This document shows, piece by piece, positions 12,860 through 40,460 of a stretch of 64,000 bases of DNA; the stretch's first letter is position 1; the number at the start of each line of letters is the position of its first letter. Both the position numbers and the translations under genes were made by a program. The notes under the pieces were generated by a model that saw nothing but the letters and a program-made list of their open reading frames with translations, was not told where the DNA came from and did not search any database. Source of the DNA: Megaleporinus macrocephalus (lineage: Eukaryota > Chordata > Actinopteri > Characiformes > Anostomidae); NCBI GenBank assembly GCA_021613375.1, contig CM038726.1, positions 11,106,253 to 11,170,252 of the forward strand, in the 5' to 3' direction.

Positions 12860-15731
12860 ATGGGAGTGAAAGGCAGGGCTGCCTTTGCCATCATCTTGAT
12901 CATCTTCTTCTTTTGCGCCCTGTGGCTCTGTAAGTATAGCTCGTAATATTTCCACAAACTTCTACAAGTTTAGTGCAAACTTATCACAACCTTATTTTAC
13001 ATTCATTGTATACTTTCCTTTAATCCATGTGGTTGAAATAACTAATATCCTTTGTGTACATCTAATGGAATGAAATGAACATAAATAGAAAAGTTCATAT
13101 GTAAAAGAATATTTTTATATTTCCTCAAAAGACATACCATTATGAGTAAATAACATAAGCATGTTTTTGTTAACTGTTACGACCACAGTGACCTTAATCA
13201 TGGGGGTCAAACAGTGCATCAAGTGATGTAAGCATGTTAAAACATTTGGATCTTTGCTGAGTTTTGTTTGCAGTGATTAAAAGATGGCCTCAGTACAAAA
13301 TATTTGGTCCCAAAGTCCTGAAACCTGCATTTTCTGAAACTGTCCTTAGGACTTGATATGTGCTAACAGTAAAACTCTTGGCAGTCTGACAACATAAACA
13401 CAAAGAAGAACATCACTTTTAGGTGCACGTGGGTCCTGGTGCTGGGCATGTCAGCCTCCTCCTTATTCACATCATGTTCCCATTCATACAGCACCAATTA
13501 ATATTTGGCAATATATTAAAATATGTCTACATATATATCAACATAGTACAAATGTCACACATTCCAAGTACTTGTAAAATAATGGGCACATGTAAGTTGA
13601 TCAAAGCAATCTTGATTATGTGATTTCAGACACTTTCTTCAGTAAAATGCAGGCTTTGGGGTGGCCTCTATTACTGTAGTGCTGAGAATTAACAGTGGCC
13701 ATGTGACCAAGGGACACATAATGTGCGTTGTCCTTATTTCTTAACCTCTCTAAAAACATCTCCCTCGTAGTACACAGTACAGCAATGAGTATTTAATGAG
13801 TATCCAACTTCTGTTTGGTGATAACAATGACAGAAGGAGTAGGATTTGACTGCTTAACAAGGGGTAATAATTGCATACATACGAGAGCGCTGTCTTAGTT
13901 TTCTGTGATGCGATTAGCCTAAGCATTAGTTTATGGGATGAGAAATGTGTTTTGACTGTGTATTATGTTCTGACTGCAGCATTTCTAACTGTAAAATCTT
14001 GTCCTTTTCCTTTTTCTCACCCCATAGATGGTGGTTTGGAGCGCTGGGACTACTGCCTGAAAGTTTATATTCCAGATGAACAGGTTTGATTAAATCTATG
14101 AATGTAAAGGAAGTCAAATTGCGCAGAAAAAAACTCTAGTTTACATTGGGAGATTCACCAGTGTAACTTTAATAGTTTGATGATTGCTGACAATTGTGTC
14201 TTTATGTCCAGTGCCACTGTGGTATCAAGATACATACAGCCAAACAGTCTTTACCAATAATGAGGCTTTTATTAGCTAACTAATGACATCATCAAGAAGT
14301 TACAAAAGAATCAAACAAATTTTGACCAATTCTGTAATAAATTAGCTTTAGTCTCTCTAGAAGTCCTAGATACATCACTGACAAATAGTTTTTCAGTCAT
14401 TTCAGTCAGTTGTTTGGAATGGAAAATAATGGCTGCAGATCTATGTCAGGACTCTTTATTGAAAGAGTCACTGTAGAAATATTATATGTAAAGTAAAATA
14501 GATGTCAAATGGTGTTCAATCTAAAATGATTAAGAATGCATATTATAAGAAATCCTGTATCATTAACTAGCATTATTGGGGTATTTGTTTTAAATTTATG
14601 GCCCTAACTAATGGCATAATTCTAATAGGTGCATTTAGCTAGTGGCTAACATGCTAATGGTACTTTAAGCCACAGTGTGTTCATCTAGGTAGCTAGTCTT
14701 CTTATTTCTACCATGCTTACATTTGTAGAACTCAGCAAACAAACCTACCAAATGTTACAATTGTTTTGAGAGTGTCATGATGACCAGCAGGTGCTATGAT
14801 GTCTTACATCAAACAACCAAAGAAAATGGCACTTCAATGGAAAGTGTCCTAAATTCAAACATATAAGATCATATCAACATGGAGGCTTAGTGAAGTTTAC
14901 ATTTACTTTTATAAGTAGGCCTACATAAAAACACAGTAGTTATTCAAATCTACAACACATTAGTAGTACATTAGGAATGTGAAAGTTATTACTTATCACT
15001 TCTCACTATACTTAACTTTAGCTAACTAGCTTGTTGGCTTTCATGAGGAGTGTCTATGTTTAATTCACACTTTATAGCTCAAAAAAAGCTTTGACTTCCC
15101 ACTTTGAAGAAAAGTGAAGATAAAGATGTCATTCCTCAGCTCTTTCTCTGAACCTTTGCACTCTGGCTCTAACTCTTTCTCTGTTTCTTGCCCTTAGTCC
15201 CTCAGTCTCTATGGGAACAACATCTCAGAAGAAGATAACGTGGCTCCGCTGAAGTTGTGTCCAGGGCAGAAATTCCAGGTTGCTGTTTTGCTGACACACC
15301 TTCAGGCCGCACCTGTTTCAACCAATGATGTGCTGCTAAAGCCTTACCTGGCCAGCTGGGATGAGCTTATCAAGTAAGAGATTACACACACAGACCATGG
15401 TTAATACCAAACCCTATTTCGCTTTTTTACTTCTGAAAGACTATTTCTTTCTTTTTATACCCAGTCATACTACCGAGCTAGTAACCTAATTAGTCAGATA
15501 TACCACCAGGTGGGTTTTTTTAGTATTACACAACTAAATAAATATTACTAAATGAAATATGGGCATATATTAAAAAATATATGTATATTTCTCAGTTGCA
15601 ACATTTTATATATAATAATAATTATAGTACATTCACAGAACACAAAGTCTATACAAATTATATTACTCTTGTAAACATATTAATTTGCATGTCACTGCAC
15701 TCATGTCAGGACTCTTTAAAGGCCACTGTAA

Positions 15732-15768
<37 letters not shown>

Positions 15769-16748
15769 GTGTGTGTGTGTGTGTGTGTGTGTGAAGATGT
15801 TCAATCTAATGACCTAGAATGTATGTTATTCATGTTTAATTTTTTTTTTTTTTAGTATTACACAACATTTGTTGCTCCTGTCTCAATTTCTTTAAAAGGA
15901 TGTTACTTAAATCATTTTAGACAGTATTTAAACAGTGTACAAATGCCTCAGTTTACGTTTGTCCTCCATCCATGGGAGTGAGATCACCAGTGAATTTGTC
16001 ATAGCCAAAATTACCTGGTACTATATGTGATATTATTGCTCATTTCTGGTTCATTGGTATCTCAAACATTTGTAAGGTTGTTTATGTATTAACAAGTTGT
16101 TGTTTTTTTAATTTCAGGTTCATTGATACACTGGGCCCAATGGTGGGTTTGATCTCCCAAGAAATCAAAACCAAAACTTCCATTATTCGTGAACTTGCCC
16201 AAAAAGAGGAGGTGAGGTTAAAGCAGCAATCTCAAAAGATGGAAGCAACAGTAGATGAAGAACAAGCTTCACTTACCTTTATGTCTCTGGGTAGACCATC
16301 CCATTTTTCTGTGGTAACTGGGGCTTATACATCTGTGCGCTCCATGATCAAAGAAGAGTTGGCCCGGGGTCTGGTGGACTTTACCCAGTCGACATCCTCA
16401 GGCTGCAGAACTTTACTGCGATTGCACCGCGCCCTGCTCTGGCTGGAGCTCTTCTTGCGCAGCCTTGCTGAGGAAAAATTGCAGGCTGGACAAGTCCCGA
16501 GCCCTTCCGAACTCTGTCGGGATGCCTACCGCTTAACCCTAGCCCAGCATCACACATGGTGGGTTAGGAAAGCAGCAGAGCTGGCCTTCGTAGCTATGCC
16601 TGACAGAGCCTTCTTTTACAGGCTGGTGTGCGTTGACACACAGGAGGAGGCTGCGGTCATCCTCAAACGTGTGGTCAAGGCCATAAAGAAAGTATACAAA
16701 CTGACTGAAATGGCACTAGAGGAGCATGGCATGCTGAAGTTACCATAA
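12860..16748 (+). CDS. gltpd2: Glycolipid transfer protein domain-containing protein 2 (complete, 4 exons)
   Basis: Exons 12860-12929, 14028-14083, 15198-15373 and 16118-16748 (TAA) join in phase to give 310 residues. Residues 8-23 are very hydrophobic (FAIILIIFFFCALWL), a signal anchor or signal peptide. The GLTP fold then runs from about residue 60 to the C-terminus. It includes YLASWDELIKFIDTLGPMVG, the two arginines of CRTLLRLHRALLW (residues 198 and 202), and the histidine of AQHHTWWVRKA (residue 246). These match the phosphate-gripping Arg pair and the conserved His of the ceramide-1-phosphate transfer protein CPTP. The ending EEHGMLKLP also resembles the CPTP terminus. By homology it binds a sphingolipid such as ceramide-1-phosphate, on the luminal or extracellular side if the anchor is real. 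Glu116 sits where CPTP has its ceramide-binding Asp. It is head-to-head with chrne, as expected for GLTPD2. Cptp itself is the alternative but lacks the N-terminal hydrophobic segment. Confidence 0.9.
15735..15794. repeat. (TA)n(TG)n compound microsatellite
   Basis: About 30 bp of TA followed by about 26 bp of GT in gltpd2 intron 3. Confidence 0.9.
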
Positions 16749-16779
16749 AATTTAGTGCGCAGGCATGCTATTCATGCCA

Positions 16780-17230
16780 TCAGGAAAATCATTTTAAAAA
16801 TGATGCTGTAAGGATATTCAGCATGCTACTTATATACATTAAAGATCAAATACACTAATGGTGCTAAAATGAAGCCAGTATTACTTTAAGAAGACTTGAA
16901 CATGCTAGCAGTACCAGAAGGACACATAATGTAAGTCATACCGTAACATTAGTCATACCATAAAAATGTGTAGTGCTACTGGAAGGAAGCACACTAGTGA
17001 CACCAGAAGGACATGCGGCATGTTAGGTTGGTAAAACCGTCAGAAAATACAGCATGTAAGTAGGACATTTAGCATGCCAACGATATCATAATCATAAAGG
17101 CAGCATTTGAATACCACTATTCCATGCAGGAAATACCATACCCTGCATAATCTTCATAATAGGTGATGCTGTTAGTCAACAAAGCATGCTAGTTAAATCA
17201 TTAGGACACATAGCATGCTAATCATATGTC
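16780..17230. repeat. Degenerate interspersed repeat with recurring AGCATGCTA / AGGACACAT words
   Basis: Words such as gcatgcta, catgctagcag, accagaaggacac and aggacacatagcatgc recur every 25-60 bp at uneven spacing. This looks like a decayed tandem array in the gltpd2 3' flank. Confidence 0.35.
16838..16843 (+). terminator. Candidate gltpd2 polyadenylation signal
   Basis: ATTAAA lies 90 bp downstream of the gltpd2 stop. It is the common variant hexamer, but one hexamer in AT-rich DNA is weak evidence. Confidence 0.3.
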
Positions 17231-18856
17231 AAAGTAGGTGCAAACTGCATGCATACTACATAAGGATACACTCTATTATAGTTAAATCACAAGGAAATAT
17301 CATACTAATAGTATTGAATGGAAATATGTCATTATTATACCATATGAACACACAGTATGGTAGCTATATGACACGTCTTTCTAGTGAAACTGTGATGCCC
17401 TGTGACTGTGACATCCCAAAACTCTAATATTTAGATGTCTCTGAAGGTCTTCATTATCTGGATCATGTGTGTTACAGTGGTTCACTCTGCATAGTGCTGG
17501 ATCACCAGTTGCAATTATAGCAAATTCATGAGTTCCACTGGACAGTTAGCAACTCCTCAGAAGTCAATTTAACAAGTGTGATTTTCTGTTTTCTGTTTGT
17601 ACATTATTTAAAATAAGGCCTTATTGAGATATCTATATAAGTTCATTACAAAGCTAAGTTTATGTGCAATAATTCTAATATTTTTTTCCTCATGTGAACA
17701 TGCCACTCTAAGCTTTAATTAAAAGGTTGCAGAAGATTCGCTTGCAAAGTTTTGTGCCCTTAAAACCCTCAAAAGTCAACAGGAATGGGAATTTTCAATG
17801 CATTTGGCTACTATTCTTATACATATTTATGAGTGAAACTTAATATGGTGCAGAACATAAGTAAGAATGATCAGCTCTGAGTACATATTAACTGGTGCTT
17901 CTGTTAATTTGGATTCTTTCCTTTGCTGCCAGGAGAGTCAGGTGTTGGCACACTTTGTTAAGAAGTAATGATATTGTCAGCTGTCCTCTTTTTATTTATC
18001 AGGTCACTTTATAACTTTATGACACTGAGCTGCAGATTCTGTTATTCACAATGGACTATGCTCTGGGTGTATCAAGTCACACCTAATATCTCTCAGCCAT
18101 TAGAGACACACACGCCAGGCATAGCTACAATAACTATTTTAATACCATTTTATTATTGTGGTGTTAAAGCCATATGTAAATAAGAGCATGCACCTGCACT
18201 AAATAACCTTAAAATGTTGCATTTTTACAATGCATTTTCGTTTGTTGCACTGTTTGATAAGCTTATACTGCTTTCAAGGAAAGCTGAGAAGGACAGTGTC
18301 ACTCCAGTGACAGTCCAAAAAGTGTGCACTAGTAGTTTGGTTGCTTTATTAGTATTATGTTACTTCTCTACACCTTTATTAACTGCAGATAGAGGGCAGC
18401 ATTGCACACAAGAAGATACAAGCTGTGCAGTTCTGGCTTAACTACAGAAGCTCAGTTATTCCAGCAGGAGGCTCCTTTACCTCATCTGAAGGGCCTTGCT
18501 AAAGCAGGAGAACTGCATGCTATAATAGACACAGCCATACCAAAGTCATGTGTCTTAAGATGCTACTACGTCAGTCACCTGTAAAGGTTCTAAGAAGAGC
18601 TTCCTATGAATAGCTCAAGAACAGAGCACAAGGCCTGTTAAAGAGAATGATGCTAATTAGCAGAATCAGAGGTCAACGGGTTTGTCCAATATGTCCTGAC
18701 ACATATTTGTCAGACTAAATATGTGTCAAAAAGTCGGCCAAATAAGAAAAATAAAGAAAACAGGAAAGATCATTCACCATTTGCGGCTTTCCCATGGTTA
18801 TTTTCTTGGTTATTTTCTTAGTAATCCAAAGGCTCCGAAGGACACTGCTGCTTAAA

Positions 18857-18859
<3 letters not shown>

Positions 18860-18938
<79 letters not shown>
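18860..18938. repeat. (TA)n microsatellite
   Basis: About 79 bp of uninterrupted TA between gltpd2 and atp1b2. Confidence 0.95.
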
Positions 18939-18942
<4 letters not shown>

Positions 18943-19838
18943 GGGCCAGGAGATTCAATCAATACAGTTACAATCCAGTATATATTTAAAAATCTTCACC
19001 ATTTTACCATTAATCTTTACCAAACAAATGTGTTGCATTCCAGGTCCAACTGTACTCTGGGGTCAATGCTATGAGATTGCTGACATTTAATTCATTAAAC
19101 GTCCTGACACCTATTGTCATCTACACCAAACGCATAACTCTAGAGCTTTACATACTTTTGCCAACAAAGACATTTAATGATAGATTTTTGTATCATTTGT
19201 TTCATTTGCTTTATTGGATTTGTTATCTGTTGTTTTGAGTTAAAATAGGTTTGGCTCATACTTTGGCTCATATGATGTTTAATTTTGCTCTTATAAAACA
19301 TTCTTTTGTGTTAACTTATTTCATGTCTAATTTAACAAACAGTTCAAACAGCTGCACAAGATGGGATGATGTCACATATATTTGGAATAGAAGACCATCA
19401 CTGAATGATGCTGAATGAACTGTTATAAGACAGTGATGAAAGGACAACATTCAAGCCTTTTAAATGTATGAAATGAGGTGTAGGGCTGTAAAGAGGAACT
19501 GGCTCTGCAGTGTGTGAGCTAGTGTGTGTGGCTGTGTGTGTGTCATCTTCTCCGTGAGTGTCACCTGCTTTTGATAGGACTATTTTAGACTCCCAAATAC
19601 CCTTAATACTGCCTAATCTCTCTCAGAGCTAATGCCATTCATGGAGGGAGATAGAAAGCAGAGCGAGAGCAAGAGAAGGTGATGTGACATGAAGGTGAGG
19701 GAGAAAGGTTGCTTGCACAAGCTGATTAAATACATTCATTTTAATGAATGCATGACTTACATGCTGCAGAACTTAAAGAGGAATCATATGTGTGCATGGT
19801 GGCTGGGGATAGGGTGGGGTGGGGTGATCAGATTTAAT

Positions 19839-19991
<153 letters not shown>

Positions 19992-21517
19992 CACTGATTG
20001 TATTGAACACTGATTGTATTCCTTTACCTGCTCTGTCTGGTCTCTTTTGCCCTTTCTTTGTTAGATCTGCTTGATGAAAGGCACACACAATTCCCTTTTT
20101 ATCATTGGACTCTAGAGTTTAGACATACTGCATCACCTATAAGAAAAGCCCTGTTACATCATCTGCTTTAGGCCTACGTGTGAGTGAGGGAGGGTGAATG
20201 CATACTTTATGGCCAATATTGCAACTGCGTTTTAAATTGTAATTATTTTCTTCCAAATAAGCTCCAGGCCTGTTGTTTTGGCCAAGAACCTCTGAATGCC
20301 AGTTACTTCAGGTTGTGAGGTCACCACACATAAGTGTGGTGCACATATTCGGTGGTCCTGTTAGGTCCAATTTCCCCTTTTTAAAACATTAGAACATTAT
20401 TAATAATATAGGCTACAATTAAAACTGCAGCTCTTGCACTTTAAAAGTTGCAGTTTTTACCCAAATTACTGGCCCAACATTGTATTTGTATGGAACAAAG
20501 ATCCACATGCTGTTTATTACATTTTAGACTTGGCAAAGAAAAAAAAAACATTTCCATTTCAAAATACACAAACTCAAATACAGAAAGCATTAATGGTTAT
20601 TTTATTTAAACTGAACAAACAAGCGGCTCATGTACCAGCTTCTGTTTACATTATGTGTAGACACACACACAATTGGTTGTTGTGGACTTAAAGTTTCAAT
20701 ATTCATCAAAGCAAACAAAATAAGAGGACAATATGTCAAAAAACATTGCTCAGTGACTAGTATATGCTTATATGTATTTATATTATGTATATTATATACC
20801 TAATGCTCTGCATTATCAAATCCTTTTTATGCACTCTCACTAAAAGACCTGTTATATGTATATATATATATTTGCATTACCCTTAGTGCTATATGGTGCA
20901 TATAGTTAGGGTGCACATAGGAAATATGATACTGAAATAACAATATGGCTTAAAATAACATTATTGATCGGCCATTAAAAAAGCCTAAGAATGTTAAACA
21001 AAGCTAAAATCATTCAAATATGAATTGCTGCAGTAGTTACACAGTAGATGTTTCTAATAAGAAGCTGGACGAATGTGGAGCCAACTTCACCCTTATAAAA
21101 CTGATAATGTCACAGAATCACAAATCAGGCAAAGACAATTCATTTTTGAGGGGGGGTGCAGCTCAGACACTCCACCAGGAGGTGCTATTCCTGTTGTAAA
21201 CAGTGTAAAGTTCATAACTGATACGTGGTAAATGTGAACACTGCTGATGGCAGTATGTTAAGACAGCTTTCTTTTTTTGCATATGCTAATAAGAGAGGAT
21301 GCCTGTGGCAGGCTGCATTAATGAGATGCGGTATGGAACCTGAGGCTAATGAATATTTTATAGCGCTTTGACCCCTGTGGTCTGACGGATCGGCTGTCCG
21401 CTTCTTTCCTCGCAGCATGGCTATCAAATATGCATCAGACAGTGAGGAGACAGGGACCTTTGGGGTCATATTCAGCATATGAACACACACCCTAAACCCT
21501 GAGGATTTATACACGGG

Positions 21518-21521
<4 letters not shown>

Positions 21522-21611
<90 letters not shown>
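21522..21611. repeat. (TA)n microsatellite
   Basis: About 90 bp of TA repeat, intergenic. Confidence 0.95.
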
Positions 21612-21615
<4 letters not shown>

Positions 21616-22787
21616 CTTTATTATATTTCTCAGTTAAGCCTTAATTTATGGGTTTATTAGGTCCTCATAAAATAACTAAAAAAAAAAACAGAATGAAGAA
21701 AGACAGAACAACAGTGTGAAAGAAAGAACAGGTGCTGGCGGGGGATGGTGAGGAAAACTGACTGATGGAGGGATGAAGAACACTACCTGCCCTGGATTAC
21801 TCAATCAGATTAAGAGATTAGGGAGTTAGAGAAAGAGCGCACACATTAGTGCTGCTAGAGGATATGACACAGAAGGCCAGTGTGTGTGTGCCCCCACTCA
21901 AACATATGTGATTCATCTTGTAGAGAGCCTCTTTAAAGAAATACCCCAGCATTTTTAAATCTAATCTTCATCTGCAGCATACAGCCAATTACCAAAAACA
22001 ATGTTTTTGCCATGTTTTTCTGTTCTTCAAAAATAACAGAAAAAACACCATGACAAAACCCTTATAATAGATATAAGGGAGTTGTTGCTAACAAAGTTTT
22101 GAAATATGTAACAATATAGCATAAATGTGTAACTATAGCCATTACAATCCAATAACACAGGCTGAGACAAATGAGGGAGAATATTTTATGTTCTCATGAA
22201 GTTTTATCCAAACTTCATAAACCTTTACTGACAGAATTCAGCAACTGCTTGGTTTCTATAAGGTGCCCATTCTGGGGTGTAAAGTTTTCTGTCCTTCTCT
22301 AAGTACAGGAAATCACATAAAAACAACTGCCACCATTTTGTACATAATTTTTTTTTCATCTTTGATTTCAAAGTGATTTGAAATTTAATCTTGGTAAGTT
22401 CACATACACTACATTCATTATGGTAATTTTGATATGATTCTCATAATAATACAGAGAACCAAATCAAAAAGACTAGTAAAAAGATCTATACTCTAGATAC
22501 ACAAGAGATTAGGTTACAAAATGTTTGCGTATCTCTTTAACAACACAGTTACAAATGGTACAGCAGTGTGGGTGAAGGGAATGAAACTAAACAGTAATAA
22601 AAATAATTAAATTAACCAGGATTGAAGTGAGTGAAACTGGTTTGTTTTTATTCTCTCATGCAGGTTGCAGACTGGACTGTGCTACAAAGTTGCAGAATGA
22701 TGTCAATGAAGAATCAAACAGGAACTTTACCATTGTACTTCTACCATTCTCTAACTCTACCACTACACTCTCAAAGTGATATCCTGT

Positions 22788-23053
22788 CAAGTAAAATTGT
22801 CTCATAAGTCATTTTAAGATTATTTATTTATTTATTGATTTATTTACTTACTTATTTATTTATTTAGTCAAATTATCTTGCTGTATTGATAAATAATTAG
22901 GCTTGTTTCAGGCACATTTCTCATAATAAGAAAAACTATCTGCCAATATAGCGAGATAATTTAGCTTGCAAAAACATTTAAAACAAGTAAAAAACATCTA
23001 GAAATAATTTAAATGATCTTAAAATGACCTTACAAAAAAGATCATTTTACTTG
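22788..23053. mobile_element. Small MITE with terminal inverted repeats CAAGTAAAAT
   Basis: A 266-bp element. The ends caagtaaaat (22788-22797) and attttacttg (23044-23053) are perfect inverted copies. A second inverted pair inside reads gtcattttaagat (left) and atcttaaaatgac (right). An (ATTT)n array sits at about 22820-22865. There is no coding capacity, and the flanking duplication could not be settled by eye. Confidence 0.65.
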
Positions 23054-24918
23054 CATTCCTTCCAGTCCACTTTCGAATGAATTTTAAACAACTTCCAGAG
23101 CTAATGCTCTCAATAACATAAGACATGAAACAAGAATGAAGGATAAAAGATAAAGAAACATGCACCCACACACACACAAACACAAACGTTCTCCTCTTCA
23201 CTCCAATAATTTGAACTAAACCGTGTGCAAATTAATACAAAATACACAATCCCTTCCAAATGTGAATTACACATTTTGTACATCCAAAAAAACACAACAA
23301 AACAAACAAAAAAACAAAGAAATCAACTATTTATACATATAAATCAACATAAATAGCCACACCTCATAGAAATGAGGAGCATTAAAGAATGTAGAATGCG
23401 CACATGATGTAAGCATTACGCACACAATGACGACCAAACCGGAAAAAAACTGTAGAAATGACCCGTGCATGAACTCACTTACAAATCCAAACAAATAGTA
23501 AAAATGGGGATAGATGTAATGCTGTATCTATGACAAATCGGAACTTGGAATTTTCCAACTCAGAGCTTCCTACTTCCCACCTCAGAGCTTCTATGCTACT
23601 TCAGCCAACATAATTAGATGGTTAATAAGTAAATGGTTTGAAGTTAAATGCTCTCTAATTATTGAGAAAGTTGTTCACAGTGTTAGTGATAAGAACCAGA
23701 CATCTAAAGGCCTCTAAAAACTCCCTCAAAGAAAGCTGGTGAAAATGTACATGCAGGGCGTTGTGTGGCAAAATTGTTCCCAAAGAAAACACAGTTTCTT
23801 GGATTGTTCACAGTTGTATTATTATTTTGGTTACATATTAAAACTAAGAATCTATGCCTGGACTCAATGATCATTTTGGGTAGGTAAAATAGCTGTATGA
23901 TCTCTGGTTCCTATCACCACAATTAAAAAGAAATTTAAAAAGTTATTAGGTTTCTCTACAATGAACCACTTCACCACTGAACCACTCAGGAGGGATACGT
24001 TTACATTTCAATAAAATCATGCAGATTTTTTTAAAAACATCTCTAGTAATCTCTTTAAATATGCTTTTATCGCACAGTTAAAGACATGTTAGTTAATATT
24101 TTTTATCACCTTTAAATGATCTAAGTTGCCTTCTGTATTGATTGACATTGACAATAGAATACCATATACAAATAGAAAGTCAGAAGTTTCTAAACGTGCT
24201 ATTACTTACTTCACTGTACATTTGTGATGTCATGGAATTGCTACACAGACAATCTGACGCGCTTACAAACTCTGACTTGCTTTGGTGGGAACTAGTTCGT
24301 TCAAGTGGATTCTTCCCAGTTCCTACTTGGTCATGAACGCAACATTACAGACACACATATATTTCCTTCCTTGATGCCCCCAGAGGACAAAAAACATGCA
24401 GATTTGTTCCACCTCTGGCAACAGTGATAATTCTCATCAATGTCAATGTCATGGAAACACACTTCTTAAACATTTTAATAACACGTGCTCTGTATTGTAC
24501 ACTATTATTATTAGTAGTATTATTATTTCGCCCTCTCTCTGAGACATGGCATAAAAATCACACAGATTTGCTCATAAATATTTCTTATCAATAATCATGC
24601 AATATAAAGAGATTTCTCAGCTTTTGTTTTTTGAGAAAATAGAGTAGGTTTTAAAATGCTCGGTGTACACACACTAACATACACACACGTGCAGATCCAC
24701 ACATATCAGGGCTGCACAGTCACAATCATTATTATACCATGATACGTGCCTTTGCAACAGTAATATAACAGAGGGCTGCTATATAAAAATAACCCGTCAA
24801 ACCTGTCATAGTGTGTTTTCCTGTGTGCTGACCATAGTTCCTGGCCATTTCTGTGGATGCTAAATTAAAGCAATTCAATCAAAGGAGAGATCAGTTTTTT
24901 ACTGTTTTTTATGTGATT

Positions 24919-24924
24919 TTTATT
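24919..24924 (-). terminator. Candidate atp1b2 polyadenylation signal
   Basis: AATAAA on the minus strand (TTTATT on +), about 510 bp downstream of the atp1b2 stop. It is plausible in position but not unique in this AT-rich flank. Confidence 0.3.
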
Positions 24925-25375
24925 CACAAACTATCAATTTCAACAAGAATACACTTTGATAGGAATATACGTTGTGTTTTAGCATTACTCAGATTAAACA
25001 AAGCAGTAATCAAATGATTTTACTGCTGCCAGTGGGGACATGCACATGCCTTAACATCTTTTGTGCCAGATATAAAAAAGCGCCTTTGAGTCTGACATGT
25101 TCATTATTGATTAACCATTGTACTTTGAATATATTGCAAGGTGTATCATAATCACAACATGTAGCAATATGATATTTTGGCCATATGGTGCAGCCCCAAC
25201 ACACAGACACAACATAATCAGTAGTATCTTCACATTTTTACTTCACTTACCAATGCCTTCACTGGAGGCAAGAATGTACAGAACTCATTGTAATTACAAT
25301 GGGCTGAGTACTGTGTCTGGTGTGTGTATCCAAGAGCACCTCCCGCATGAAAATGATGTGTATAAAGCATATATA

Positions 25376-25406
25376 TGTGTATGTGTGTGTGTGTGTGTGT
25401 GTGTGT
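25376..25406. repeat. (GT)n microsatellite
   Basis: About 30 bp of GT just downstream of the atp1b2 stop codon, probably within its 3' UTR. Confidence 0.85.
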
Positions 25407-25433
25407 ACATGAAGGTAACGCACTTTGGTCCGG

Positions 25434-40137
<14,704 letters not shown>

Positions 40138-40460
40138 GTCTTCTTCTTTTCTGATTTTGGGTGCACGTAAACAAGCAGAGCTCGCAGGAAAATAAACGAG
40201 GTTTGAACGCGCCGCTGTTGAGCTATGGAGAATGAAACCGTCCCGTTGAGGCGCGCGCTGAGGGAAGTAAAGAAGCCGGTTGCGCTGCTTCTAGCGGGGC
40301 GCGCGTCACCAGACCAGAACGGTTTTGATTGGTGGCGAGCACGATCCGCAGAGTAGGGGGAGGGGGCGTACTGCAGTAAAACACCCTGTCAGAGAACACC
40401 CTCTCTCTATTTTCACTCGTCTTCCTCTTCTCTTACGCGCCATCTCTTTCTTTTCCCGTC
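40138..40460 (-). promoter_or_regulatory. atp1b2 5' UTR / promoter region, CpG-rich
   Basis: Immediately upstream of the atp1b2 ATG the base composition changes. CpG is frequent (gcgcgcgctg, gcggggcgcgcg), in contrast to the AT-rich surroundings. An inverted CCAAT box (ATTGG, 40328-40332) lies about 190 bp from the ATG, and a G-rich agggggcg box at about 40360-40367. No clear TATA box is seen. This fits a CpG-type promoter. Confidence 0.55.
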
